Source: Thoreauomyces humboldtii
Lineage: Eukaryota; Chytridiomycota; Chytridiomycetes; Spizellomycetales; Powellomycetaceae
Reading direction: 5' to 3'
Assembly: GCA_027596035.1 (NCBI GenBank)
Contig: JADGJA010000244.1
Coordinates: 1-27,988, forward strand
DNA length: 27,988 nt
Positions within the stretch are counted from its first letter, which is position 1, and each line of letters starts with the position of its first letter. Below are positions 1 to 11,225 of this stretch, in pieces. The notes under the pieces were generated by a model. The model ran no database searches and was not told where the DNA came from. It saw only the letters and a list, made by a program, of their open reading frames with translations. The position numbers and the translations under genes are program-made.

Positions 1-1394
1 GGGGGGGGGGATGATGGGAAGCAACGAAAACATAAGATGAAAGGTTGAGGATGAAAGACAACACTTTACTTGACACGTCTCTGGACTCTGGCTATTGGGA
101 AGGGGAAAACCCGGACGGTCGGGGTGAAGTCATTGCGATGGGTGCACTGGGAAGCTCCGGGAGATGCAAAGAATGCATTACATGATGGGCGGATCGAGCA
201 TTGGGGGGCATGCTTTCAACGAGTACAACGGGCCTCATTTAACGCGTTCCTGGGCTCGAGCATTCGGCATGGGAACGACCGCGATGGGTTGATGCAATGG
301 GAAAGAGCGCGGTGACTCTAGGGTCTAGCTGCGCGTTTCGGGTGAGGACATGCGGGGAAGGGAATCACTTTGCGCAGGCATGCTGTCGCAGATTGTACAT
401 AGGACAAAGGCATTAAAGAATAGGGATGAGATAACAGGCATAAGGAATTGCATAGGGCTCGTCGCAACATGTCTGGGCCTGCGATGTGCAAGATGTGCGA
501 AGAAGCGCTGTGAAACGTCCGAAACGGGTCCGGATCGGGGCGGTGGTCTTCTTTCTCGTAACATCTCGTAGCGGCTGTCGACAGCGGTTGTCGAGCGCCC
601 GTACCTATAGCGTTTAACCCTCACGCTACCTAACACTGGAGGTCGGGACCAAAGGATTTCTGGATCACAAATGTCAAAGCTTTTGTTGCTGAGATGCCCC
701 AACAGCAGAGACCACGGAATGCTGAACCAATTCGCCATACGCCGAGATGCATCACGTCGCTAGGTCGTCGTCACGTTCGATATCCAACGATATGCAACGT
801 CACGTTCGATGCCCCAACAGTAGAGACCACGTGTAGTATCGGCGAAGGTTGCGTCTGAAATAGCCTGGGGTTGGCTGCCCCGAAGTTGCTGTTGAGAGGC
901 CTGTCCAAAAGTTTCTGTACCGGTCCGTCACCGAGTTGTTTCGCTTGAGTGTCATCTGTTCCGTCCTGGAAAAGGGAGCGTTGCGATTCGATCGTCCTTG
1001 CGTTGGTGGAGGTCCTACAGTGCGGACGTTCTCTACCGTTCAAAATTCTCCCAAAGTAAAAACTAAATATAGCTATATCTCCACGCATGCCCACGCTCGA
1101 ATCCTTCTCTCAAGCCTCGGTCAGATGCATCTTCCAGGTCTGCATTTCGCGCCTCATTTCCTCGTTACTCTATTTTTTACTGACAAGGCGTGTGGCCTGA
1201 ACTTTCTCGAGTAACGTGTAATATCCTTGCTTGACGGTTTCTTTGTCCTCCATACCCTTTCGCTAGTATACCTGTTGCGCAAGAGATTCGGAAAGCACAT
1301 CAGCGCTTCTGTAGGTACAAAGATCCAGTTACCGGATTTTGATATCTCAGTCCTCTTGGAGAGAGCCTGCGTCAAAAATCACGGTTGTGAGGAA
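1..1394. other. Left-end region with no supportable gene
   Basis: Open frames on both strands here are short, have no recognisable family features and no clear splice logic, so I call none of them. The window opens with ten consecutive G, which may be a homopolymer or a sequencing/assembly artefact at a contig end. Short direct repeats lie around 692-831 and are listed separately. The last few hundred bases presumably hold the promoter and 5' leader of the KH-SAM gene that starts at 1395. I see no clear TATA box. Confidence 0.55.
692..831. repeat. Pair of 24-bp near-identical direct repeats plus a nested 13-bp repeat
   Basis: Bases 692-715 and 808-831 are the same 24-mer except for one base (C/T at the 14th position), 116 bp apart. 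A second direct repeat, CGTCACGTTCGAT, occurs at about 768-780 and 798-810, and its second copy runs into the second copy of the 24-mer. The arrangement suggests a local imperfect duplication in non-coding DNA. No function can be read from it. Confidence 0.7.
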
Positions 1395-4300
1395 ATGCCT
1401 CCGCCTCTCGCGGCATCCGTTGCGGCAGCGACTGGCGGAAACCCGAACATCATCACCGTTTCGTTCCCGTATGCCATCACGCACCACTCCTCGTCCGGGT
1501 CATCATCAGCTGCCGAAGCCTTGCCGCAGATCCAGCGCAAGGTGCAAGCGCTTTGCGACATTGCCGCCGGCGAGACGGGATGCGCCATCTCTTATAGCGG
1601 CCCGGAGCCGAACGTTAGAAGGGACAGAGACGAAGGACCTGCCGAAGTTCTCCTTAGCGTCACCGTTATGGGGACTACGGCAGCCGTGGGCAGGGCTCGC
1701 GGCATCATGTTGAGAAATATGCCAACTCAGGTGAGAGCTGACAGCAAAGGCCGACATCGTATGCCGACTGCTGATTCGACCTTTACCTTTCGTAAAGGCA
1801 ATGCTGACGATCAAAGCACCCCTGCCGCTCCTTCTCTCCACTTCCGGAGAGATGCAACCTCACGTTCGCAAGCGTCTAGACCTCATCATGACTGCCACCC
1901 GAACTGAGATCACGTGTGTTGGCCAGAACGAGGACAGCTCTCCCCGAGGAAAGCACGCCGTTCCACCTGGCATGCCGCCCGACGATGAAGATAAGCCTTG
2001 GGAGAGCATGGACGTCGAGATTGTCGGGAGAAACGAAGATGTCGAAATGGGAAAGATGGACGTCCTGATCTTTTTCGACGAGTTGGTGAGTTTGCCAACG
2101 GAACAATGTCTTTTCTTGCATGCATCGTAACGTAGTCGCTTCAGGCCGGCCTGCACATCGAGCCCATGGCTATCCCGCCCAATCTGCAGGCGGTGCTAGC
2201 TGGTCGGAAGCGGGGAATCCTCGAAACTGTGATGCACGAGACGCAAACAAACATCTACGTACCGACGCCTTTCCTGGCGGAAACGTGTCGACCCGAAAAC
2301 CTGCAGCAAGTCGTTGCGTACGCCAGGACGGTGTGGGTAGCTGGAACACCGCAGGGTGTCCGGTTGGCTGTCGAGAGAATGAGCTTCATGGCACAGCAGC
2401 GGGTGAGTCGGCACGGATCGCTTTCGGGAGCGCATGCATACGACAGCTTCTGAACTTTTAATCGTCTAGGCCGCGCTGTTACAGACCCGTAGTATATCCG
2501 CTCTTCCTCGGAAGCTTGACTGGCTCCTGCTGAACCGGAAGCCACAGCTCCAGGCCATCATGTCTGACAATGCAACACATATCACCATTCCGGCTCTTGG
2601 ATCTACTCAGAACACTGTCCAAATAGCGGGCGACGACCGCGTCTATCTCGACCGTACATGTCGTGCCCTCATGCACATGATCTGCGGCTTTTACGTTGCA
2701 GGAATCCAGCTTGCCAGCAATCCGATCCCTCCGGGCGCTAAGAGCTCACACCCTTTGGTGATCGCCCTTAGTCAGGTTCCGTTGCAAACGAGCTGCGAGC
2801 TCCTGCTTAGTCCGCCGTACATCGAACTTTACGGATTGAATCCGTTTGTCAAGGAAGCTTTCATGGGCCTCACTCGTCATCCGACCCTTCTACCAATGGT
2901 CCGCGATACGAAATTTCAACTGGAGTTGGCACTGGAACATCGCGACTTCATCAATGGCAAGAAGAACGGCAAGATCAACAAGATCACGAAGACATCTGGA
3001 TGTCGCGTGACATTTCAGGAACATTTCAACGACTGGAACATGCTCATCGATCTTTACAACGCCACCCCGGGACGGTGTGTGGAAGGGCTCGGTATGCTGG
3101 AGGATGAGCTTCCTGCCGAGATCAGCTTCCACGTTCCGGAAGCATATCACAAGCGGATCATTGGTGTCGGAGGCAAGAACATTCAGCGGATCATGAAGAA
3201 ATGGGCCGTGTACGTCAAGTTCAGCAACGCCGAGGAGTTTGCTCAGCTCGGCGGATACTTTGCCAACATGGACAACGTCATAGCGAGAACCCCGGCCAAG
3301 AACGCTGAGAGTCTCGCCATGGCGAAGGAGAGCATCGTCGAGCTAACGGGTGTCGACGCTGCGCAGGAGCATACCACCCTTGTCGTCATCCCAAGGCAGA
3401 TGCATAGGCTGGTCGTGGGTCCTCGTGCGGTCTACTTGAACGATCTAGTCAAGACCACCGGAGTTTTGGTCAAGTTCCCCAAGAAGGACAGCGGTCAGGA
3501 CGCAGTGGTCATGACGGGTAGCGAGCAGGGCATCGCAGCCGCCAGAAACAGGCTCCTGGAGCTGGTTCCGGCTGTCCACTTCTATGCCGTACCAGGAGGT
3601 CCAAAAGCGTGGCACGCTGTGACATGTCCCGACGTGGGTATTCTAGTTCTACGCCTTCTACAGGAGGTGGGACTGGACATGTACGTTCACCATGCACCAC
3701 CGGGCGAGTCGGAACAGGAAGCGCCCCAATGTACTTTTATGCTGTATTACCACCGACAGCATACTCCTCCTGCCACACTCGAGGTGGCTCGGGGCATGAT
3801 CGCCGAATATCTGACCGGTCACGGTGTCTCGGTTCCTGTTCCCGAACCCCCGACGCCCGGTGGCACCATCCCGCCCCGTCCTGGCATGGGCTCCCGCAGC
3901 GGAAGCTACGCCAACCTCCAGCCCAACGGAAACTATGACTCCTTCCAGCACTTCCACTCGAAGCTCGTGGTCGGCGGGGCCAGCAAGGCGGAGAGCAGAG
4001 AGAGCCTTGCTTTCCATTCGGGAAGCTACGGAAACGTCAACACCTCACCGACGGTCACCACTACGGTCACTCCCCACCAGCATGGCATGTCCAGCACCAA
4101 TTTTTCTCAATCGACGCCCAACCTCCGTCAGCTGTTCGAGGATGGACAGGTCACCGTCCCTCTCACGGGTGGGGAGAAGGTCTTGACGACGACCCGCAGC
4201 ACATCCGAACTCAAACGCTCAAAATCCGGCGCTCTGCCAGACGGAGGGTCGTCAGCTTCTGGCAATCCAGACAACAGAAAGTGGCCGACGCATTTTGCTC

Positions 4301-5510
4301 GTCATCTGGGTCCATCCATGTCCATCGACACGAGCTCAGACGACGGCGGATCCGAAGGCGAGGAGTCGGACGGAGGCCTGCAGGATCCGGCCAAGGATGC
4401 CGAGCTCCTGAAGGGATTCGCGGGGATGCTCTCACCGATCGACGCGCCGGGGATGAACCACGGGCCTCCCTCCCCTCTGCCACCCGTGCGAGCAGTGTCC
4501 AACCTCGTACCCGAGGGGTCCGCGTCCGATCCACCCGCAAGCTTCACGAGCGAGGTCATCGAAGAGCTCTTTGCTGCGGAACGGGCCGATCCGAAGTCCA
4601 TGGCTCAGACCCGAGCGCTGCTGGCCGCCCTCGATCTGGAGGGGACGGTTGACCTTTTCGTGGAGCAGGAGGTGGATCTCCCCACGCTGTTGCTGCTGGG
4701 GGATGCGGATCTGAGGGAGCTGGGGGTGAGGGCGTTCGGCACCCGGAAGCGAATTCTCGGCGCGATGCGAAAGTGTAAGGAGTGGAAGGCTCTGCATCAG
4801 CCCCCCGGACCCGCTCTGACGAGCGCTGGAGGCGATAACCCCGGTAGTGGCGGCGCCGGGGAACTTTTGCGAGGAGGAACCCACTCGGCTAGATCGTCCA
4901 CGATCAACCTAGCAGGTGGGGCAGGTTTCGGTCCTAGCGCCATCATGCAGCGATCCAGCGTCGGAAGCCGTCCGCAAGGACAGATGCAGCAGCCGCAAGG
5001 GGCCCAGCAATATCAGCAGCAGCAAAGCTCCCGAAACGGATTCGGTACGTGTTCATTGTGAAGGTTGCTTTGGCCGGTCTTTTTAAACGTTAATCATGTT
5101 TCCTTCCAATGGCACTCTTTCCCGCAATCTCAGGGCATTACATGTATGCCTCAACTCCATCTCCAACCTCACAATCGGACGGATCGTCACCGACTCCCAT
5201 CCAGTTCGGCACTCTTCCCCTCGGAACCCTTCAATCAGGTTCAGCGCACTCTCTCCACGGACACGACTCTGGCGCCACGTCACCTCACGAGGGAGGCGGT
5301 GGAGGTGCGGCTGCTTTGGTCGTGCAAGGAGGAGGCGGCGGTCAGACCAAGCGGGGCGGGGGCAGCAACAAGGTTCATCCCGCAGTTGCCGTTTCGACCG
5401 GAGGTGGAGGCGGTAACGCCGGTGGCGGCGGAGTGGCGGATGCGGGAAGGCCAAGGGCGGCTCCCAACAGCGTCGATCAGGCTTTCTTTGCAAAGTTTGA
5501 CTACCTTTGA
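1395..5510 (+). CDS. Multi-KH plus SAM domain RNA-binding protein (Bicaudal-C-like)
   Basis: My model is join(1395..1730,1852..2085,2145..2402,2470..5044,5134..5510), 1,259 aa, with all junctions GT-AG and in phase. Two KH domains are clear. One lies near residues 490-560 with the GVGGKN loop after an RIIG motif. The next lies near 575-640 with a divergent loop (VVGPRA), which may bind RNA poorly. The N-terminal 280 residues contain further KH-like segments (for example an ETQTNIYVP stretch). A SAM domain lies at about residues 975-1050 (EGTVDLF, LRELGVRAFGTRKRIL). The region between is Ser/Pro/Gly-rich and probably disordered, and the tail is Gly- and Gln-rich. KH repeats followed by a SAM domain match animal Bicaudal-C, which regulates mRNAs in the cytoplasm. 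Orthology is my inference. Start is the first ATG of the open exon; an upstream leader exon cannot be excluded. The 121-bp first intron is longer than usual here, so that junction is least certain. Confidence 0.85.
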
Positions 5511-5737
5511 AGAAGCGGCGGGTGTGGACGGTGAACGACAGTAAGGTTTAGACTAGGGGAAATATCCTGAGACGAATATCATAGGGGTGCTCTGAAGAGA
5601 ACGGTAAATCAAGTATATCCTCCAATACTAAAGAGCAAGCAACCTTTCCATGGCGGCGTGACAGAGATGTGATTAAATGTTTCCAAAAAAGGGGGGTCCT
5701 CGGGACTCGATATGTCCCCGGTAACGGCGTTCGAGGC

Positions 5738-6497
5738 TCATCCTGCCCATGCCTCAGAGAGTGCGAGACATACACTCCCGACGAGGACAGCGAGCAACAC
5801 CTTCCCGATCATCCCAAAAAGCTGAGCGGCGCTGGACAATGCGGGAGGGAAAGGGTCTGCGACCACCTGCAGTGGCGTCGGCCTGACCACCCGAAACTCT
5901 GCCGAGCCAAAGTAGGGCCAGCCATCCGCGATGCACGAGACGGCATGTCCCGATGTCTCCGAATCGTCCACGTCGTCCGGTACCACCCGAATCTGAGGAT
6001 GATAGGATTGATCGTATCGGTCAAAGTTCAGCTCCGACGGGGAAACCGTCGGAAGACACCTCCTGGAAACAAAAGCTGGAACATACCTTGAATATGCCGC
6101 CGTTTCCTGCCGTTCCGTCCGCTATTAACCACGTCAAGTTCGTCACGCCTCTGGGCACGGTCCCCACTAGCGTCCACACGGTGTCTATCGGCCGTTCGTA
6201 GTAAACCGTGACGTTGTTCACGGGATACTGAGGATCCGTGGTGGCAGAGTAGGACCATGTGATGTTTATCGGAGTCCCGACGTAGTAGTACGCCGTCGCG
6301 TCAGGTGTCAAGATAGATACATAGCCGGTCTCATTGGAGTTTGTACAGGTCGAGTTTGCACACAAAGAAATGTACGGGTTGCATGCGGGTGTAGTGGTGT
6401 TTGTGGCTTGGGTGGCAGCAGGTGGAATGGCGAGAAGTAGGATGAAGACGGACGCAAGCAACAGTCTATGTAGCGATCGAATGCATAGGATTATCAT
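5738..6497 (-). CDS. Small secreted Ig-like protein with C-terminal hydrophobic anchor (DUF7137-like)
   Basis: Complement of join(5738..5992,6087..6497), 221 aa, one 94-bp intron at phase 0. The N-terminus has a basic start then a long hydrophobic run ending PPAATQA, a good signal peptide. The mature part begins with a Cys-containing segment and several N-glycosylation sequons (NTT, NST, NIT, NVT, NLT). A beta-sandwich-like region follows (INITWSY ... VTVYYER ... NLTWLI ... EFRVV). The last about 30 residues are hydrophobic after a small-residue ALSSAA site, which fits a GPI signal or a single transmembrane anchor. From memory the INITWSY pattern resembles fungal DUF7137 extracellular proteins; I cannot confirm this. 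It probably sits at the plasma membrane or wall. It is convergent with the KH-SAM gene. A nearer acceptor 24 bases into the intron was rejected as too close for splicing. Confidence 0.72.
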
Positions 6498-6777
6498 GAC
6501 TGGACCGTAAGAGGGGAGACTTTAAAGGTCTTGCTTGGGGCCCGACGAGCCAGCGGCCTCGAAGTTCGAGAAGTTCGATGAGAGACACTCCAGAGACACA
6601 CCTCCGGACCTCTTCCTCCAGAAATAATCTCAGCTGTCCGAAAGTCCTTGCGAGGAACTTCTATACATCTCATGCGCACAAGAAGGGTCTTCGCTGATGC
6701 TCGATCGGAATGATGTAGAGTCATGGTATCCGGAAATGAGGGATTGTGTCTATGTACAAGGTATATCTACTTTTCTC

Positions 6778-8262
6778 CTACAGAAAGTACTCGGCAACGA
6801 CCTGTAAGACGAGAAAGCGAAAGGAAAAACACGTCAGGGCTCAGGGTCAACCGTCGCAACTGCTGTACCGGTCTGATGTGCTTACCTCCGTCATTCCTTG
6901 CCTTCGTCCCATCCCATTCACTTCGTCTATCTCGAATGGATCTCTCAAGCTGCCAGCGATCACCCTTTTCCCCATTCTCTTCTTCCTCAGAACCCTGACG
7001 GCTTCATCGTCCTCGTTCGTCTCGGGATAGTGCGCTTCCAAGGCCCCAGACGGCCCTCCCAGCTGCTGCTGCACGTTGTTGAGGACGTCCCGATTGGGCG
7101 TTTCCCGGTCCTCGTCGGGACACGGGCCGAACACGTTGAAGTAGCGTTGCAGGTCTGGGCCGATCTGCAGGACCGATGCCATATTGCCAGCTCTGTAGCA
7201 GTAGTTCGGTGCGGACCACACGGTGGAGAGCATGTCGTCGAAAAGGATCTAACGAGGTTGGCAGGAGAGAAGCAGCTGAGTTGGATTCCGACGCGTCGTA
7301 GACACCTAGTTGCACACACCTGATACCCCTCCATGCACAGCTGATGAGCTCTACATATGTGGCCAAGTCCGTTCACCTCAAGAAACTTCTTGGTGACTTC
7401 TTTGCCGAAAATGTAGCCCGCGCCCCGAGGTGATATTGCAAAGTCTCCCTTTTCTTCGATAGCGAGGCCGCCCGCGCCACCCGATGTGAAGGTCGGGACG
7501 GGAGTTGATACCGGATCTGACCAGACAAGATCTGCCATGGCCCCTTCGTGTGGGATCTCCCGAAATCGATCGAGCACTCTGATTTGGTCGACCGTGTGAA
7601 GGGATGGACTTAGCCCTGCAATCGCGTTGTCACGTGAGTTGCCTTTCCTGGATCGCTACGGACCAAAAAAAAAACGCGAAAGGAAATCTCGCACCTCCGT
7701 GGACGCAGAATATGGAGTCGTCGATAACGACGGAGAGCACCAGGTAGTCGAAGAGGTCGGTAAAGTAGCTCCAGACGTTGGCGTTCCCGTACTTCCTCAT
7801 GCATTCGGTGTAGAAGCCGTACGTCTGCGTCACCGCCCTCGACTCGTGATTGCCTCGGACCAACGTGACGCGGTCGGGCCATCGCAGCTTGAGACAGGTC
7901 AGGAGCGTGATGGTCTCAACAGAGTAGTACCCGCGATCCACGTAGTCCCCGAGGAAGACGTAGGACGTGTAAGGGGCCCATCCGCCAATCTTGAAGATCT
8001 CCAGGACGTCGTAAAACTGGCTGAGAAGTACCACGTCTGAGCACATCCATGAAAGTCACTCTTATATCGCGAGATTTCGCAAGCTTGTGCACGCATACCC
8101 ATGGACATCACCGACGAGGGTTACAGGGGCCGACACCTGGGCAACGTTCCCTTCCTTGACAAGCAGCTCTTTCGTTTTCTGGCAGAGCTCTCTGACAACG
8201 TTCTCGGAGAGTAGCTGCTTGCGATAGAGTCGCTCGATAAAGACATCGAGGTCCCAGCTCAT
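6778..8262 (-). CDS. PPG1: PP2A-like serine/threonine phosphatase catalytic subunit, PPG1 type
   Basis: Complement of join(6778..6801,6886..7248,7320..7615,7695..8020,8099..8262), 390 aa, four introns of 71-84 bp, all in phase. The metallophosphatase signatures are complete: GDVHG, GDYVDRG, RGNHE, CVHGG and the late SAPNYCYR motif, so metal-binding and catalytic residues look intact. The start [15 protein letters not shown] and the phrases VKEGNVAQV and YSVETITLL resemble yeast Ppg1 more than Pph21/22 or Sit4. In yeast Ppg1 works with the Far complex and counteracts Atg32-dependent mitophagy; that role here is inference. The C-terminus comes from a 24-nt terminal exon and ends EYFL, the PP2A-family tail whose last Leu is carboxymethylated. 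Without that exon the tail would be lost. An acidic insert of about 60 residues precedes it. The gene is divergent from TRM9. Confidence 0.92.
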
Positions 8263-8717
8263 CGTTCCTGGTGCCCCGGTTCTCCTGCTACCCGAGGTCT
8301 TGTCAGGGAAGAGTGGCAACGGTGAAGCTCGGGGAGGGGTTGACTGCGGACTATGGAAGACTGTGTACTGGTCGCCGGATGATGATGCTTTGCTCTGCTG
8401 ATTACTATGTTGTTGAAGAGAGGACACTTCTGGAAACACTCCCCTTCTTCTCTGCTGTAGCGTATAGGTGTCGAGGAGTAAGTACACCGTATAACGTGTG
8501 GGAATGTAGATGGGTGATGGGCACACAGTTTATTGCACTGGGGCGTGAGCCCAAGGGACGGGGAGGGAGGGGCTTGTCACTTCGTTTATTGCCTCGTCCT
8601 TGTCTTTAGGAAGAGTGCACAGCCTCATGTGCTCCTCCAACCTTCCCCAGCTCTCTCCGTCTTCTTCTCTTCGAGCACCCATCACCGATACACAATCCTC
8701 CGCCGTCCTTTGCAGCA
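8263..8717. promoter_or_regulatory. Divergent promoter interval between PPG1-like and TRM9 genes
   Basis: This 455-bp stretch separates two oppositely oriented start codons (8262 on -, 8718 on +), so it must hold both 5' leaders and promoters. No convincing coding region is present; apparent open frames are antisense or low quality. I see no strong TATA box or obvious operator. The C/T-rich run just before 8718 is typical of fungal leaders. Confidence 0.5.
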
Positions 8718-9755
8718 ATGGAAGGCTTGGGAACCCAGTCACTCGAACAGACAAATGTTCACAACGTATACAACATCATCGCTACCCATTTCAGCGTCAC
8801 CCGGTACAAGCCTTGGCCTGTCGTCGATGACTTTCTAAAGTAAAATAGCAAGGACTCTGTCGCGGATTTGACGATGACCACCAGCCTTCCACGCTCACGA
8901 CAGCTTGTTCCTTCAGAGGTCTGGAGAAAGGATCGATAGGTGCCGACGTCGGATGCGGGAACGGAAAGTATCTGGGCGTCAATCCAGAGGTCTTCACGCT
9001 GGGCTCGGACAGGAGCGAGAAGCTCATCGACATCGTACGCGAGCGGGGCTTCGAAGCCATGGTGGCCGACAACCTTCGTCTGCCGTATCGGGATGGTTGC
9101 TTCGTGAGTCGGAAGTTCGGGTCAGAAGTCTCGGACATGGGGGTCTTCGGAGTCCTTGACGTCTTGGGCCGTCGGCCATCGTTCCCCCGAACAGGACTTC
9201 ATAACCTCGATCGCTGTCATCCATCACATGTCTTCTCCTGAGCGTCGGATACTCGCCATAACGGTAGGTGTCGAAACGCTGCCTGGTCCACCCCACCGAC
9301 AGAGCGCCTGATACCCCCCATCTCATGCAGGAACTCGTGCGTGCCTTACGCCCAGGCGGCCGCGCGCTGATCTTTGTATGGGCTTTTGAACAGGAGGTAA
9401 GAAGTCGGCCCCTCGAGCAACGAAAGGACCCAAGGAGGGCCCTCACCTACTTTGGAATGCTCCTTTATAGTCGAGGTCCAAACGGAGATTCGAAGAGCAG
9501 GACGTTTTTGTGCCCTGGAAGATGCCCAAAAAGATCTACGCGCCCGAAGGCAGCGCGGCGGCCTCGGAAACACCCAACACTGCTGTCCATGACGAAGGAG
9601 GGGACGTCGTCTATCAAAGATACTATCATCTCTTCAAGGAAGGTGAGCTGGAGGGTCTGGTAGGGACCATCCCCGACGCGAAGGTGGACGTGTCGGGGTA
9701 CGACCGGGATAACTGGTACGTGATAATACGAAAGAAAACCAAGGAGCACGCTTGA
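8718..9755 (+). CDS. TRM9: tRNA wobble-uridine carboxymethyl methyltransferase TRM9
   Basis: join(8718..8839,8917..9103,9195..9263,9331..9396,9471..9755), 242 aa, five exons, all GT-AG and in phase. The protein has the Rossmann SAM-binding core of Trm9/ABH8 methyltransferases. Near the N-terminus is VHNVYNIIATHFSVTRYKPWP, motif I is DVGCGNGKYL around residue 50, and IAVIHHMSSPERR and LRPGGRALIFVWAFEQ follow. The C-terminal exon has DVFVPWKMP and ends in a beta-strand tail DNWYVIIRKK. Trm9 with Trm112 methylates the carboxymethyl group of cm5U34 to mcm5U in anticodons of tRNA-Arg and tRNA-Glu and so tunes decoding. Length is slightly below yeast Trm9 (279 aa) but no core motif is missing. The start is the only ATG before the conserved N-terminal motif. 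It converges on the iminopeptidase gene about 100 bp downstream. Confidence 0.93.
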
Positions 9756-9860
9756 CGGATCAAAGATCGTGGCACACTCTACATGTATTTGGCTATCGCG
9801 GAGAACCCCTTCGGGCTTTGAAGCATACGGCAGTGGCTAGATACGCGGGGGATCGAGATC

Positions 9861-11040
<1,180 letters not shown>

Positions 11041-11225
11041 CGTCGTGATTGTGTAGCCTTTCGAAGGTGCATGCCGAACGGGTTTTGCCATACGGTACGG
11101 GCACACTCACTTCAGGTGGGTGGCTGTGCTGGTCCAATTTGAGCTGTTAGTCATGACTCCCCCAGAGCAACGCGAGCGCGCTTCTGTCCAAAAAGACAAA
11201 ACGAGTGGTACATTTGTTTGCAGCC
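11041..11225. promoter_or_regulatory. Short divergent promoter between iminopeptidase and ABC ATPase
   Basis: Only 185 bp separate the two start codons, so the genes probably share a bidirectional promoter or have overlapping upstream regions. A possible donor for a leader intron of the iminopeptidase transcript lies at about 11100 on the minus strand. No TATA element is evident. Confidence 0.45.

Noticed and set aside
7..600. CRISPR-like or phage features at the left end
   Set aside because: There are no regularly spaced repeats and no prokaryotic gene layout anywhere in the window.
325..738. 137-codon open frame on the minus strand in the left-end region
   Set aside because: It overlaps a plus-strand frame, has no domain, no hydrophobic pattern suggestive of a real protein and no splice context.
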